Below are positions 41,031 through 49,968 of a DNA stretch of 64,000 bases, in pieces; position 1 is the stretch's first letter; every line of letters starts with the position of its first letter. The stretch comes from an uncultured Clostridia bacterium (GTDB taxonomy: Bacteria; Bacillota; Clostridia; Christensenellales; UBA1242), in assembly GCA_947584415.1 (NCBI GenBank), contig CANPWN010000003.1, positions 1 through 64,000 on the forward strand, read 5' to 3'. Under the pieces are notes generated by a model, which worked only from the letters and a program-made list of their open reading frames with translations, searched no databases and was not told the origin of the DNA. The position numbers were made by a program, and so were the translations under genes.

Positions 41031-41411
41031 ATGGGAAAATGCAAATGTGTTAATTGCGACTGCAATGTCATCAATGCGGAAAAAGTTTCCGCTGTAAAAA
41101 AACAGATGCAAGAAGAGGAAGTTTTACTTGCTATGGCGGATTTTTACAAAGCACTTTGCGACAGCACAAGAATTAAAATTATCAATGCGCTGGACTGCCA
41201 AGAACTGTGCGTCAGCGACATTTGTTCGCTTCTCAACATGTCAAAGTCAGCAGTTTCTCATCAACTGCAAAATTTAAAAGAGCAAGGGCTTGTCAAATGC
41301 CGCAAAAGTGGAAAAGAGGGCTATTATTCCCTCGCTGACGACCATGTTTGCCGCGTTTTTGAGATAAGTTTGGAGCATGTTTTGGAGGAAAACAATGAAA
41401 AAAAGCGTTAA
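41031..41411 (+). CDS. ArsR/CadC-type metal-sensing repressor
   Basis: 126 residues. N-terminal Cys cluster MGKCKCVNCDCN, winged-helix core MADFYKALCDSTRIKIINALDCQELCVSDICSLLNMSKSAVSHQLQNLKEQGLVKCRKSGKEGYYSL. The ELCVSD segment is the alpha-3N/alpha-3 metal site of CadC-type sensors for Cd, Pb or Zn. It represses the operon through the two TTGAAT palindromes. SD AAGGAG precedes the ATG. It overlaps the P-type ATPase gene by 17 bases. Confidence 0.93.
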   Translation: MGKCKCVNCDCNVINAEKVSAVKKQMQEEEVLLAMADFYKALCDSTRIKIINALDCQELCVSDICSLLNMSKSAVSHQLQNLKEQGLVKCRKSGKEGYYSLADDHVCRVFEISLEHVLEENNEKKR

Positions 41412-43452
41412 ACTTGTCGGCTTAGACTGTCCAAATTGCGCAAGGTCGCTTGAAAATGAAATCAGCAAACTTAACTCTGTCAAAAATGTGCATATAGACT
41501 TTGTCAAAAACAGGCTTTATTTTGAGAGCGACGACACTATGGCGGCACTTGATGAAATTATCAAATTGACAAAACGCCTTGAGCCGCAAGCACAAATTTC
41601 GGAGATAAACTCGGCAGAGCGCAAAAACAAGTTGAATTTGATTTTGGACATCACTTTCCTCGCCGTGGGAATTGCAATTGGCTTTGTCATTTTCTTTGTT
41701 AGCATGCCAAAATGGTGTTACTGGACACTCTATGTTCTTAGTGCGTTGCTGCTTGGCTATAAGACTTATTTGAAAGCAATAAGACTACTCTTTAAAGGCA
41801 TAATAAATGAAAATCTTCTTATCACAATTTCTGTTGTCGGAGCGTCAATCATAAGCCAGCATATGGAGGGACTTATGGTGATAGCGCTTTACTCCATAGG
41901 CAAAATATTTGAGGGGTTGGCGGTCAACAGGTCAAGAAAAAGCATTGAGAAACTTGCTTCGTTGCAACCCGAATATGCAAACCTAATCTTAAACAACGGC
42001 GAAGTTGAAAAAGTCCAGCCATCAAGTGTTAAAATTGGCGACATGATTTTGGTCAAAGCCGGAGAAAAAGTGCCACTTGACGGCAAAGTTGTTGAGGGCG
42101 AAACCTTTCTTGACCTAAAAAGCCTTACGGGAGAAAGCCTGCCTGTCAAAGCCAAAGAGGGCGATGAGATTTTGTCTGGCTCAGTTGTTGTTGATGGTGT
42201 GATAACAATTGAGGTGACAAGCGTTTATGAAAACAGTGCCGTAAGCAAAATTATGAATCTTGTGGAAAACGCGGCGGAAAACAAATCTAAAACTGAAACC
42301 TTCGTTTCAAAAATCACAAAGTGGTATACCCTTGCAATTATTGTGCTGGCGCTTTCGGTTTGGGGAATTGTTTGGGCTGTGACGAAAGATTTGAATTCCG
42401 CATTTTACAGAGGACTGATATTTTTGGTTGTGTCCTGCCCTTGCGCCTTTGCCATTTCTGTGCCACTTTCATACTTCTCTGGACTTGGCAACGCATCAAA
42501 AAACGGAGTTTTAATCAAAGGTTCAAATTTCTTAGACGCCTGTGCTGGCTTAAAAACAATTGCGTTTGATAAAACTGGCACGCTGACAACTGGTCAGTTT
42601 GAAATTGACAAAATCACATCTTTTGGTGATAAGAAAGAAGATGAACTTTTGTTTGTCGCCGCTTTGGGTGAACAATATTCCCTTCACCCGCTGGCACAAG
42701 CAATAACAAAATCTTGCATAGTTAAATTGCCAAAACTCAAATCAGTCAAAGAAATTGCTGGAGAGGGTGTTGAATTTGTTTATAAAAAGAAAAATTACTT
42801 TGTCGGAAGAAAAAATGATAATTTAACCGCAACATGCGTTGAAATATATGAAAATGATGAAAAAATTGGTGAAATTTCACTTTCTGACAAAATAAAACCT
42901 TCCGCAAAGGACACCTGCAAAGGCTTAAATGACCTTGGTGTGAAAACCGTTTTGCTCTCTGGCGACAACACCGAAATTGCCCAAGATGTTGCAAAACAAG
43001 TTGGCATAAATGAGGCACTTGGAAAACTTCTGCCGCAGGACAAATATGAATATTTGAAAAAATGCAAAGATGAAAAAATCAAAATTGGCTATGTTGGAGA
43101 TGGCATAAATGACGCCCCTGCCCTCACTCTTGCAGATGTTGGAATAAGCATGGGAATAAACGGCGCACCGGCAAGCATTGAAGCAAGTGATGTTGTGCTG
43201 GTTGATGATGACCCGCAAAAGATAATTTCGCTTATCAAAATATCAAAATTCACAAAACTAAATGTCATTGAAAACATCTCGCTTGCCGCAATCATCAAAC
43301 TAACATTTTTATCCCTCGGAGCAGCCGGCGTGACAGGTATGCTTGCCGCTGTGTTTGCAGATGTCGGGGTAACACTTCTTGCAATCTTAAATAGCATGCG
43401 GGTTTTAAAATACAAACCTAACAAAAAGCAAAATATAAAAAACAAAAAGTAA
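41395..43452 (+). CDS. cadA: Heavy-metal P1B-type ATPase (CadA/ZntA-like)
   Basis: 685 residues from the ATG at 41395, chosen because GGAGG lies five bases upstream. An N-terminal HMA domain with CPNCA (residues 12-16), then transmembrane helices. Further motifs are TGES in SLTGESLPV, the metal-selective CPC in VVSCPCAFAIS, the phosphorylation site DKTGTLTTG, and GDGINDAPAL. CPC with this HMA type points to export of Cd(II)/Zn(II)/Pb(II). It is in an operon with the ArsR-type sensor. Confidence 0.95.
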   Translation: MKKSVKLVGLDCPNCARSLENEISKLNSVKNVHIDFVKNRLYFESDDTMAALDEIIKLTKRLEPQAQISEINSAERKNKLNLILDITFLAVGIAIGFVIFFVSMPKWCYWTLYVLSALLLGYKTYLKAIRLLFKGIINENLLITISVVGASIISQHMEGLMVIALYSIGKIFEGLAVNRSRKSIEKLASLQPEYANLILNNGEVEKVQPSSVKIGDMILVKAGEKVPLDGKVVEGETFLDLKSLTGESLPVKAKEGDEILSGSVVVDGVITIEVTSVYENSAVSKIMNLVENAAENKSKTETFVSKITKWYTLAIIVLALSVWGIVWAVTKDLNSAFYRGLIFLVVSCPCAFAISVPLSYFSGLGNASKNGVLIKGSNFLDACAGLKTIAFDKTGTLTTGQFEIDKITSFGDKKEDELLFVAALGEQYSLHPLAQAITKSCIVKLPKLKSVKEIAGEGVEFVYKKKNYFVGRKNDNLTATCVEIYENDEKIGEISLSDKIKPSAKDTCKGLNDLGVKTVLLSGDNTEIAQDVAKQVGINEALGKLLPQDKYEYLKKCKDEKIKIGYVGDGINDAPALTLADVGISMGINGAPASIEASDVVLVDDDPQKIISLIKISKFTKLNVIENISLAAIIKLTFLSLGAAGVTGMLAAVFADVGVTLLAILNSMRVLKYKPNKKQNIKNKK

Positions 43453-43471
43453 AATTTGTTTCGGTCTATTA

Positions 43472-43494
43472 GAGTTTATAATATATGTAAACTC
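43472..43494. repeat. Inverted repeat after cadA
   Basis: GAGTTTA (43472-43478) and TAAACTC (43488-43494), 9-base AT spacer, not followed by a T-run. Possible module boundary or weak hairpin. Confidence 0.4.
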
Positions 43495-43523
43495 GCACCT
43501 TCAACTTTTTGAGCATAAATTGA

Positions 43524-43554
43524 AAAGCACGGCTTTAAGCCGTGTTTTTTTGGA
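43524..43554 (-). terminator. Terminator of the second SLOG copy
   Basis: GCACGGCTT/AAGCCGTG hairpin with T-runs on both sides. Homologous to the terminator after the copy at 39.4 kb. Confidence 0.75.
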
Positions 43555-43555
43555 A

Positions 43556-43795
43556 TTAAAACACAATTCTATCAATCCCAAACACATTGACAATATGTTT
43601 TTTCTTTTGCTCGGCATATTTGTAGGCAAGCGCCGTTCCGCTTTTTGGCTGATATGGAAATGATTTTTTAGTGGCTTTTCTCTCTGGCGGAAGATAATCT
43701 TTGTCAAATAGAAAATGCAGAAGTCACTCATGTCAAAGCCCATCAGTTATCTCAATTTTTCTACGCCCAATAAAACAACAAGTTTTTGTTTTCAT
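43556..43795 (-). pseudogene. Second, internally deleted SLOG gene copy
   Basis: Starts ATG at 43795 (GAGGA upstream) with KTKTCCFIGRRKIEITDGL, then jumps directly to DMSDFCIFY and continues to KDYLPPERKATKKSFPYQPK and AEQKKKHIVNVFGIDRIVF. Compared with the copy at 39362 about 300 bases between ITDGL and MSDFC are missing, and one T is lost in the FYFDKD region, giving frameshifts. It is the better-preserved copy at the C-terminus and shows the ancestral reading there. It is divergent from an XRE gene, like the first copy. Confidence 0.75.
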
Positions 43796-43826
43796 ATATA
43801 TTCCTCATAGTCTACGGATTGTATAA

Positions 43827-43888
43827 TAATAGACAACCTATTATAACATACTAAATCAAAAAAATAGTCAACTATTATAGACTATAAT
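43827..43888. promoter_or_regulatory. Divergent control region of the second XRE/SLOG module
   Basis: Inverted repeats ATAATAG/CTATTAT (spacer 5, about 43827-43845) and ATAGTC/GACTAT (spacer 10, 43864-43885). A TATAAT at 43883-43888 reads toward the XRE gene, and another TATAAT on the minus strand reads toward the SLOG remnant. Confidence 0.45.
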
Positions 43889-43918
43889 TATACTTGTGAT
43901 TAACTATGTGAGGATAAT

Positions 43919-44170
43919 ATGGATATTTTAAAAAGAATAACCGATATAAGAGAAACTCGCGGTATGACAATATATGAGCTCGCAAAAAGAAGTGGAATAA
44001 ACAAAAATACAATTTATAGGTGGTATGACAATAATTACACTCCGACACTGGATTCTTTGCAGATAATTTGTGAGAAGGGTTTTGGAATATCATTAGTAGA
44101 ATTTTTTGCAGTTGATTGCGACCTTATACCTGCAACGCCCGAAATAAAAGAGATTGTAGAAATTTGGTAA
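43919..44170 (+). CDS. XRE-family regulator, probably truncated by a nonsense codon
   Basis: 83 residues; SD GAGG before the ATG. Helix-turn-helix: LKRITDIRETRGMTIYELAKRSGINKNTIYRWYDNNYTPTLDSLQIICEKGFGISLVEFFA. After the TAA at 44168-44170 the same frame continues SLNDVQKDAINKS to a second stop at 44212, which is the usual C-terminal helix of such regulators (ELxExWxSLSxEQKxAI). The stop is probably a recent mutation. The DNA-binding domain is complete, so the product may still bind. Confidence 0.75.
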   Translation: MDILKRITDIRETRGMTIYELAKRSGINKNTIYRWYDNNYTPTLDSLQIICEKGFGISLVEFFAVDCDLIPATPEIKEIVEIW

Positions 44171-44263
44171 AGTTTAAATGATGTTCAAAAGGATGCTATA
44201 AACAAATCATAAAATCTTATAAAATTAAAAATGCATAACTTAGATAATTTGGAAATATAGGAT

Positions 44264-44338
44264 AAAACACGGCTAGCTGCTGTGTTATTCAAATCTAAAT
44301 AATTAACAAAAAAATGCGCTTTTTGGCGCATTTTTTTA
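44264..44338 (-). terminator. Hairpins between the XRE gene and the M18 gene
   Basis: AACACGGC/GCTGTGTT (about 44264-44285) without a T-run resembles a decayed copy of the SLOG terminator. TGCGC/GCGCA with flanking A and T runs (about 44311-44338) is the terminator of the M18 gene on the minus strand. Confidence 0.65.
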
Positions 44339-45562
44339 ATTGTTTATATCAAATTTTGTTTCAAAAAATGTTTTGCAGCATTTCTTCATGTCTTCAATAT
44401 CCTCGCACGCTGCCATCTCAATGGCTGAGTGCATTGCAAGTTGCGGCACTCCTATGTCACAAGCGTTTATATGCAAAAGTGAACTTGAAATAAGTCCAAC
44501 TGTGCTGCCACAACTAAGGTCAGAATTGCAATAAAAGTCCTGATATTTTAATTTTGCGTTTTTGAGCATTGTTTTGACAACCGATGCAGAATAGCCATCT
44601 GTTGAATAGCGGCTGTGATGTTTGATGACAATCCCGCCGCCAAGCACGACATCATTTGCAGGGTCAGATTTTTCTGTATGGGCAGGATGAATTGCATGTC
44701 CGTTGTCAATGGAAAGCATAAAGCCTTTTTCACAGGCGGAAATAAAATCTTGTTCATCATGTCCCAAAGAATATCCAATTTTTTTGAGCAAGTCGCTCAA
44801 AAGCGAACTGTCCGCCCCCTGTTTTGTGAGTGAGCCAATTTCCTCATTATCAAAAATGCACCCCACGGCAATATGTTTTGGCTTGCAATTTGAAAGCCCT
44901 TCTATCACTGAAAGCACGCTTGTTTTGTTATCTATGCCATAAGCGGACACAAATTGCTCGTCACTTCCGTTCAAAAATGGCTCGACCGCTGGGACAACAA
45001 ACAAATCACCGTCCAGCACTTCGGCTTTTGGATATATAAGGCTGTAAACATCTTCGCCGCCGCCAACTAAAGGAAGCAAGTCCTTTTGAACATCAATTTC
45101 AAGTTTTTCATTGACCCCTCGGTTTTGATGAATTGCCAAACTTGGAATCACAACATTAAATTTGCTTTCAACAAGTTCGGCTTTGATTTTACCTTTTTCT
45201 TGAACAAAAACTCTTCCTGCAATTTTGAGAGGGATGTCCAGCATTGAATAATTGATAAGTCCCCCATACACTTCAACATTTATCCTTTTCCCTTCCTCGC
45301 TGTCCAAAAGTTTGTTGCCTTTGACTTTTAATGCGGGGCTATCCGAGTGCGCAACAGCAATATTGAAGGCAAAATTTTCGCCAAGCACAAAGCCGATAAG
45401 TGCGCTTTGGTTTTTTGTTACATAATACTTTCCGCCTTTTTTCAAACTCCATTTTTCTGAAAGGTCAAGTTTTTTAAAGCCGTTTTCCTTTAAAACTTCT
45501 TCGCACGCTTTTGTTGTGTGAAATGAAGTTGGTGTTTTTTTCAAAAATTCCAAAACTTTCAT
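44336..45562 (-). CDS. apeB: M18 family aminopeptidase (aspartyl-aminopeptidase branch)
   Basis: 408 residues. Metal blocks: VAHSDSPALKVK near residue 70, YGIDNKTSVLSVIEG near residue 210, IFDNEEIGSLTKQGADS near residue 238, DPANDVVLGGGIV, and VPQLAMHSAIEMAACED at the C-terminus, all conserved. The LAIHQNRGVNE segment is typical of aspartyl aminopeptidases of this family. It removes N-terminal acidic residues from peptides. Its ATG overlaps the stop of the phosphoketolase gene upstream (ATGA), so the two are coupled. It is a distant paralogue of the gene at 3679. Confidence 0.92.
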   Translation of the reverse strand: MKVLEFLKKTPTSFHTTKACEEVLKENGFKKLDLSEKWSLKKGGKYYVTKNQSALIGFVLGENFAFNIAVAHSDSPALKVKGNKLLDSEEGKRINVEVYGGLINYSMLDIPLKIAGRVFVQEKGKIKAELVESKFNVVIPSLAIHQNRGVNEKLEIDVQKDLLPLVGGGEDVYSLIYPKAEVLDGDLFVVPAVEPFLNGSDEQFVSAYGIDNKTSVLSVIEGLSNCKPKHIAVGCIFDNEEIGSLTKQGADSSLLSDLLKKIGYSLGHDEQDFISACEKGFMLSIDNGHAIHPAHTEKSDPANDVVLGGGIVIKHHSRYSTDGYSASVVKTMLKNAKLKYQDFYCNSDLSCGSTVGLISSSLLHINACDIGVPQLAMHSAIEMAACEDIEDMKKCCKTFFETKFDINN

Positions 45563-47916
45563 TTTTTCTCCTTTTGTTTATTCCAATTCCAATCAAGAAT
45601 TTCCGGCATATCTATGCCAAATTCTCGGATATATTTTTCATGTTTGTTGAGAAGTTTTTGCATATCCTTTTGGATAAGTTTTCTTTTATCCTCTGGGATG
45701 GAAAGATATTTGATTGCACTTAAAACCAAGTGATATCTGTCAACACAATTTCTCACTCGCATGTCAAACGCGGTTGTGATTGTTCCCTCTTCGCGGTAGC
45801 CAGAAACATGAAGATTTTGATGGTTTGGCCTGTTGTAAGAAAGGGTGTGAATAAGTTGCGGATAACCATGGAAATTGAATATGACTGGAACATTTTGCGG
45901 GAACAATTTTTCATATTGCGCCGCTGTAAGCCCATGAGGGTGAGATGAATCGAGTTTCATAAGGTCAACAACATTGACAAACTTTATGTTAAGAGATGGG
46001 AGATATTCATTTAAAAGTTTGACTGTGGCAAGCGCCTCTAAAGTGACAGTGTCGCCGCAACTTGTAATAATAATGTCTGGGTTTGATGTGTCATTTTTCC
46101 CAGCCCATTTCCACTCGCTTGCCCCCTGCTTGCAATGGCGTTTTGCCTCATTAATGTTCAGCCACTGGAAAGACGGATGTTTTGATGCCACAATGATATT
46201 GACATAATTTTTGCTTCTCGCGCAGTGGTCATAACATGACAAAAGTGTGTTTGTGTCTGGAGGAAGATAAATTCTAACAACATCAGCTTTTTTATTGACC
46301 AAATGGTCAAGCATGCCGGGGTCTTGATGTGTAAAGCCATTGTGGTCTTGCTGCCAAACATTGCTCGTCAAAACCAAATTAAGAGAGCTTATGTCCTCTC
46401 TCCAAGGAATTTCGTTGCAAGCCTTAAGCCATTTTGCATGCTGACTTACCATGCTGTCAACCACCCTGATGAACGCTTCATAACTGTCAAACATACCATG
46501 CCTGCCGGTCAGCAAATAGCCCTCCAACATGCCTTCGCAAAGATGCTCTGAAAGGTAACTGTCCATCACTCTGCCGTCTGACGCCAAACTTTCATCAGAG
46601 TCAAGAATTTTGGCATTAAAGGTTCTGTTTTCGCTTTCAAAAACTCTGTTCAAGCGGTTGCTCATGGCTTCGTCAGGGCTGAAAATGCGGTAATTTTTGT
46701 TCTTTTTGTTAAGTTTGAATATATCACGGACAAAACTGCCAAGTTCCATCATATCTTGAGATTTTACTCTGCCATGTCCCCTAAATTTGATTGCATAATT
46801 TTCAAAAGGCGGCACAATCAATTCCTTTAAAAGTTTGCCACCATTGGCATAAGGGCTTGCGCACATCCTTTTATTTCCCTTTGGAATGACCGCTTTTATT
46901 TCATCAACTGGTTGATATTTTTCGTCAAAAAGTTCATTAGGCTTGTAACTTAAAAGCCAATTTTTGAGCATATCCAAATGCTCTGGCTTTGTCATATTTA
47001 GCGGAATTTGATGGGCACGGAAACTTCCCTCCACTTTTTTGCCGTCAACTTCTTTTGGCCCAGTCCATCCTTTTGGAGTTCTTAAAATAATCATTGGAGG
47101 GCGGATATTTGCCTCACTTGAAGTTTTGCGAAGATGGATGTCCTCAATGCATTTGTCCATTGCTTCTGCCATTGCCTTATGCATTTTCATAGGGTCGTCA
47201 CCCTCAACAAAATAAGGGTTATAACCATAGCCTTGCATGAGAGATTTCAGTTCGTTTTTGCTGATGCGCGACAATATGGTTGGATTGTTAATTTTGTAAC
47301 CGTTCAAATGTAAAATTGGCAAAACTGCCCCATCATTTTTATTTAAAAATTTATTTGCGTGCCATGATGTTGCAAGTGGCCCCGTTTCTGCCTCGCCATC
47401 ACCGACAATGGCAACTGCAATGAGATTTGAATTGTCCAAAACACTGCCATAGGCGTGTGCAAGCACATAGCCAAGTTCACCGCCTTCATGGATAGAACCC
47501 GGGGTTTCTGGAACACAATGTGACCCTATTCCACCCGGAAAGGAAAACTGCTTGCAAAATTTTGACATGCCATCATGGCTGAAGGAAATTTCTGGATAAT
47601 ACTGTGAATAAGTGCCTTCAAGATAGCAGTTCGCCGTCAAAAAGTTGCCGCCATGCCCTGGGCCTGAAAGCAAAATCATGTCCTGACCATATTTTTGTAT
47701 CACTCGGTTGCAATGGGCGTAAATAAAATTCTGCCCCGGCACAGTTCCCCAGTGTCCAACGAGTTTTTTCTTGACATCATCCATTTTAAGTTCGTGGTCT
47801 CGAAGTAGTGGATTTTGCTTGAGATAAAGTTGTGCAACAGAGAGATAGTTTGCTGCCATAAAATATTTGTTAAGTTTTTCAAAATACTCTTTTGAATTAT
47901 AATAATCTTTGTCCAT
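45559..47916 (-). CDS. xfp: Xylulose-5-phosphate/fructose-6-phosphate phosphoketolase
   Basis: 785 residues from the ATG at 47916. Typical motifs are SGPGHGGNFLTANCYLEGTYSQYYPEIS, GSHCVPETPGSIHEGGELGYVLAHAYG and the thiamine-diphosphate motif VGDGEAETGPLATSWHANKF. FSPDEAMSNRLNRVFE and the conserved LTSNVWQQDHNGFTHQDPG follow. It cleaves xylulose-5-P or fructose-6-P with phosphate to acetyl-P and a smaller sugar phosphate, the key step of the bifid shunt or phosphoketolase pathway. No SD; TATAAT ends six bases before the ATG. Confidence 0.95.
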   Translation of the reverse strand: MDKDYYNSKEYFEKLNKYFMAANYLSVAQLYLKQNPLLRDHELKMDDVKKKLVGHWGTVPGQNFIYAHCNRVIQKYGQDMILLSGPGHGGNFLTANCYLEGTYSQYYPEISFSHDGMSKFCKQFSFPGGIGSHCVPETPGSIHEGGELGYVLAHAYGSVLDNSNLIAVAIVGDGEAETGPLATSWHANKFLNKNDGAVLPILHLNGYKINNPTILSRISKNELKSLMQGYGYNPYFVEGDDPMKMHKAMAEAMDKCIEDIHLRKTSSEANIRPPMIILRTPKGWTGPKEVDGKKVEGSFRAHQIPLNMTKPEHLDMLKNWLLSYKPNELFDEKYQPVDEIKAVIPKGNKRMCASPYANGGKLLKELIVPPFENYAIKFRGHGRVKSQDMMELGSFVRDIFKLNKKNKNYRIFSPDEAMSNRLNRVFESENRTFNAKILDSDESLASDGRVMDSYLSEHLCEGMLEGYLLTGRHGMFDSYEAFIRVVDSMVSQHAKWLKACNEIPWREDISSLNLVLTSNVWQQDHNGFTHQDPGMLDHLVNKKADVVRIYLPPDTNTLLSCYDHCARSKNYVNIIVASKHPSFQWLNINEAKRHCKQGASEWKWAGKNDTSNPDIIITSCGDTVTLEALATVKLLNEYLPSLNIKFVNVVDLMKLDSSHPHGLTAAQYEKLFPQNVPVIFNFHGYPQLIHTLSYNRPNHQNLHVSGYREEGTITTAFDMRVRNCVDRYHLVLSAIKYLSIPEDKRKLIQKDMQKLLNKHEKYIREFGIDMPEILDWNWNKQKEKK

Positions 47917-47922
47917 AGTTTT

Positions 47923-47928
47923 ATTATA
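47923..47928 (-). promoter_or_regulatory. -10 box 6 nt before the xfp start
   Basis: TATAAT on the minus strand, AAAACT, then the ATG at 47916. No SD. Leaderless type. Confidence 0.5.
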
Positions 47929-47945
47929 CATATTTAATTAAAAAA

Positions 47946-48452
47946 TTAAAAATGATTTATTAACAAATCTGGTCTTGGCGGTTTTAACTGAACATCTGCG
48001 TCAATAATTTGCCTTTCTTCTGGCAAAGAGCCGTTCAAATTGTCAATCTCCTGTTGAATCAGTGCCGCAGTTTCGCCAGAATAATGTGCCATCATGTTTT
48101 TTCCACTTTCGGCGACAAATTGAACACAAATTTCGTAACTTCTTAAGACTTTAAACATCTTCTCGGGCCTGAAAAGATTGTCCTCCCAAAATTCCTGCTC
48201 GCCCTTAGACAAAATTATATTCGGGTTGAACATTACACTTATTTTTCCGCCAATTCTCTCCGCTAAGGCAATTGCACGGACATTTAACCCAATTTGATTT
48301 GAAGAAAGTGATTTGCAAATCCTTCCGTTTGACCAATGATATCTTAAAGTGTCCTTCATATCACTTGCAGCACAAACACTTTGAACATCAAAAGGCGTTT
48401 CAATAACCGGCTGTTTAAATTTTTCGTTGTCAAAAACAATATCTTTTACCAT
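47946..48452 (-). CDS. Peptide-deformylase-like protein without metal ligands
   Basis: 168 residues. It aligns with peptide deformylase along its length: SNGRICKSLSSNQIGLNVRAIAL for motif I (GxGLAAxQ; only the Gln is kept), VMFNPNIIL, EDNLFRPEK for motif II (EGCLS; Cys replaced by Asn), and IQQEIDNLNGSL for motif III (QHExDHLxG; both His replaced, Glu kept). All three metal ligands are absent, so it cannot deformylate in the normal way. Upstream, CATATCTT/AAGATATG overlaps the start codon. Its role is unknown. Confidence 0.78.
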   Translation of the reverse strand: MVKDIVFDNEKFKQPVIETPFDVQSVCAASDMKDTLRYHWSNGRICKSLSSNQIGLNVRAIALAERIGGKISVMFNPNIILSKGEQEFWEDNLFRPEKMFKVLRSYEICVQFVAESGKNMMAHYSGETAALIQQEIDNLNGSLPEERQIIDADVQLKPPRPDLLINHF

Positions 48453-48517
48453 ATCTTTTAAGATATGATTTAACTTGAAAAAGATGATAACAAAATTGAG
48501 GAAAATTTCCTCGACTT

Positions 48518-49939
48518 TTAGCCTAAAATGTCACTTCTGTCGGCATAGGTCGTGTGGAGTAATTCACTTCCTGTTTTGTTAAGATAGGTTTCATAAAGTT
48601 GGACAATTTCAGGGTTTTCGTGGGCAAATTTGATTTTTGCACTCTCATCAAGCGAGTAGATTGCCTGCTTTCTCATTTTTCTGACATCTTCAAAGGTGTT
48701 GAACAGATTTTTTGGCTGTCCTCCGCCTGCCATACATCCGCCAAGACACGCCATAACCTCCACAAAATCATACTTTTTGCCTTTTTTCATTTGTTCAAAC
48801 AACTTGTGAGCATTAACAAGTCCGCTGACAACTGCAACTGACAAAGTTTTGTTGCCAACACGCACTTTTGCTTCGGTAAAGCCATCATTTTTTCTTAAGT
48901 TTTCAAATTTGCAATTTTTTAAATTTTTCCCAGTAAGCATGAAATTCGCTGTGCGAAGAGCCGACTCCATAACACCACCCGAAACACCGAAAATTATTCC
49001 TCCTCCGCTGCCAGTTTGCATCATGCTGTCATACTCGCTCTCTTCCAAAAGGTCAAACCTAATTTCCCTCTCTTTCATCCAGCGGGCAAGTTCACGAATT
49101 GGGATGACAAAATCAACATTTTTTGTCCTTTTTATTTCCGCTTTTTTTGCCGTGCATGGAGTGATTGCCACGCTGACAATGTTTTCTTTTTTTATGCCCA
49201 TCTTCTTTGCCCAAAATGTTTTTATCATTGCCCCCTGCATTGATATTGGACTTTTGCAACTTGACAAAAGGTTTATTTTTTCAGGATAAAAGATTTCTGC
49301 AAACTTAACCCACGCAGGACAACAACTTGTGATTAAAGGAAGATTTTGTTTGTTTTTAAGCCTTTCAACAAGTTCCTTTGCCTCCTCCATAATTGTTAAG
49401 TCTGCTCCAAAAGTTGTGTCAAAAACATAGTTCGCACCAAGTTTTCTTAAAGCTGAAACAAGTTTTCCTGTGCAAATTGTGCCTTCTTTCTGTCCAAACT
49501 CTTCTGCCAAGGCAACCCTGGAAGATGGCGAAGTTTGAAAAACAAAAACTTTTGTCTTGTCCTGCATAAGTTTTTCAAGTTCCATATAGTCCATTTTTAT
49601 GTCAAGCGCCCCTGTCGGACACGCCAAGCAGCATTGCCCACAATCAACACACACGGACTTACACTTGCATTTTTGTATGTCATAATGCCCATAAACACTT
49701 TGTTTAAATCTGCAAACAGACTTGCAATTCCCACATTTGACGCAAAGATTTTCATTTCGGCAAATTGACGGGTTGTCCTTGTCAACTTCAATGAAAACCG
49801 TCTCTTCTCGTGCCACCTCTTTGACCGGCTCAAACAAATCTTTGCTCACATGGCACATGGGGCAAGTCCAAGAATCTGGCAGAGCTAAAAAATCACCATC
49901 ATAAATATAACCGCAAACTTTGCAAATATATTTGGACAT
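48518..49939 (-). CDS. [FeFe] hydrogenase with N-terminal rubredoxin domain
   Basis: 473 residues. Residues 1-32 form a rubredoxin: [11 protein letters not shown] and CPMC (Cys 6, 9, 26, 29). A two-cluster ferredoxin region follows ([27 protein letters not shown]), then the H-cluster domain with L1 [12 protein letters not shown]2 [10 protein letters not shown] and L3 [14 protein letters not shown]. All H-cluster cysteines are present. It interconverts protons and H2; the rubredoxin suggests that electrons pass to or from rubredoxin-type partners. Maturases HydEFG are not in the window. AAGGAG precedes the ATG. Confidence 0.93.
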   Translation of the reverse strand: MSKYICKVCGYIYDGDFLALPDSWTCPMCHVSKDLFEPVKEVAREETVFIEVDKDNPSICRNENLCVKCGNCKSVCRFKQSVYGHYDIQKCKCKSVCVDCGQCCLACPTGALDIKMDYMELEKLMQDKTKVFVFQTSPSSRVALAEEFGQKEGTICTGKLVSALRKLGANYVFDTTFGADLTIMEEAKELVERLKNKQNLPLITSCCPAWVKFAEIFYPEKINLLSSCKSPISMQGAMIKTFWAKKMGIKKENIVSVAITPCTAKKAEIKRTKNVDFVIPIRELARWMKEREIRFDLLEESEYDSMMQTGSGGGIIFGVSGGVMESALRTANFMLTGKNLKNCKFENLRKNDGFTEAKVRVGNKTLSVAVVSGLVNAHKLFEQMKKGKKYDFVEVMACLGGCMAGGGQPKNLFNTFEDVRKMRKQAIYSLDESAKIKFAHENPEIVQLYETYLNKTGSELLHTTYADRSDILG

Positions 49940-49968
49940 AATAACTCCTTATTCAACAAAATCTTACA

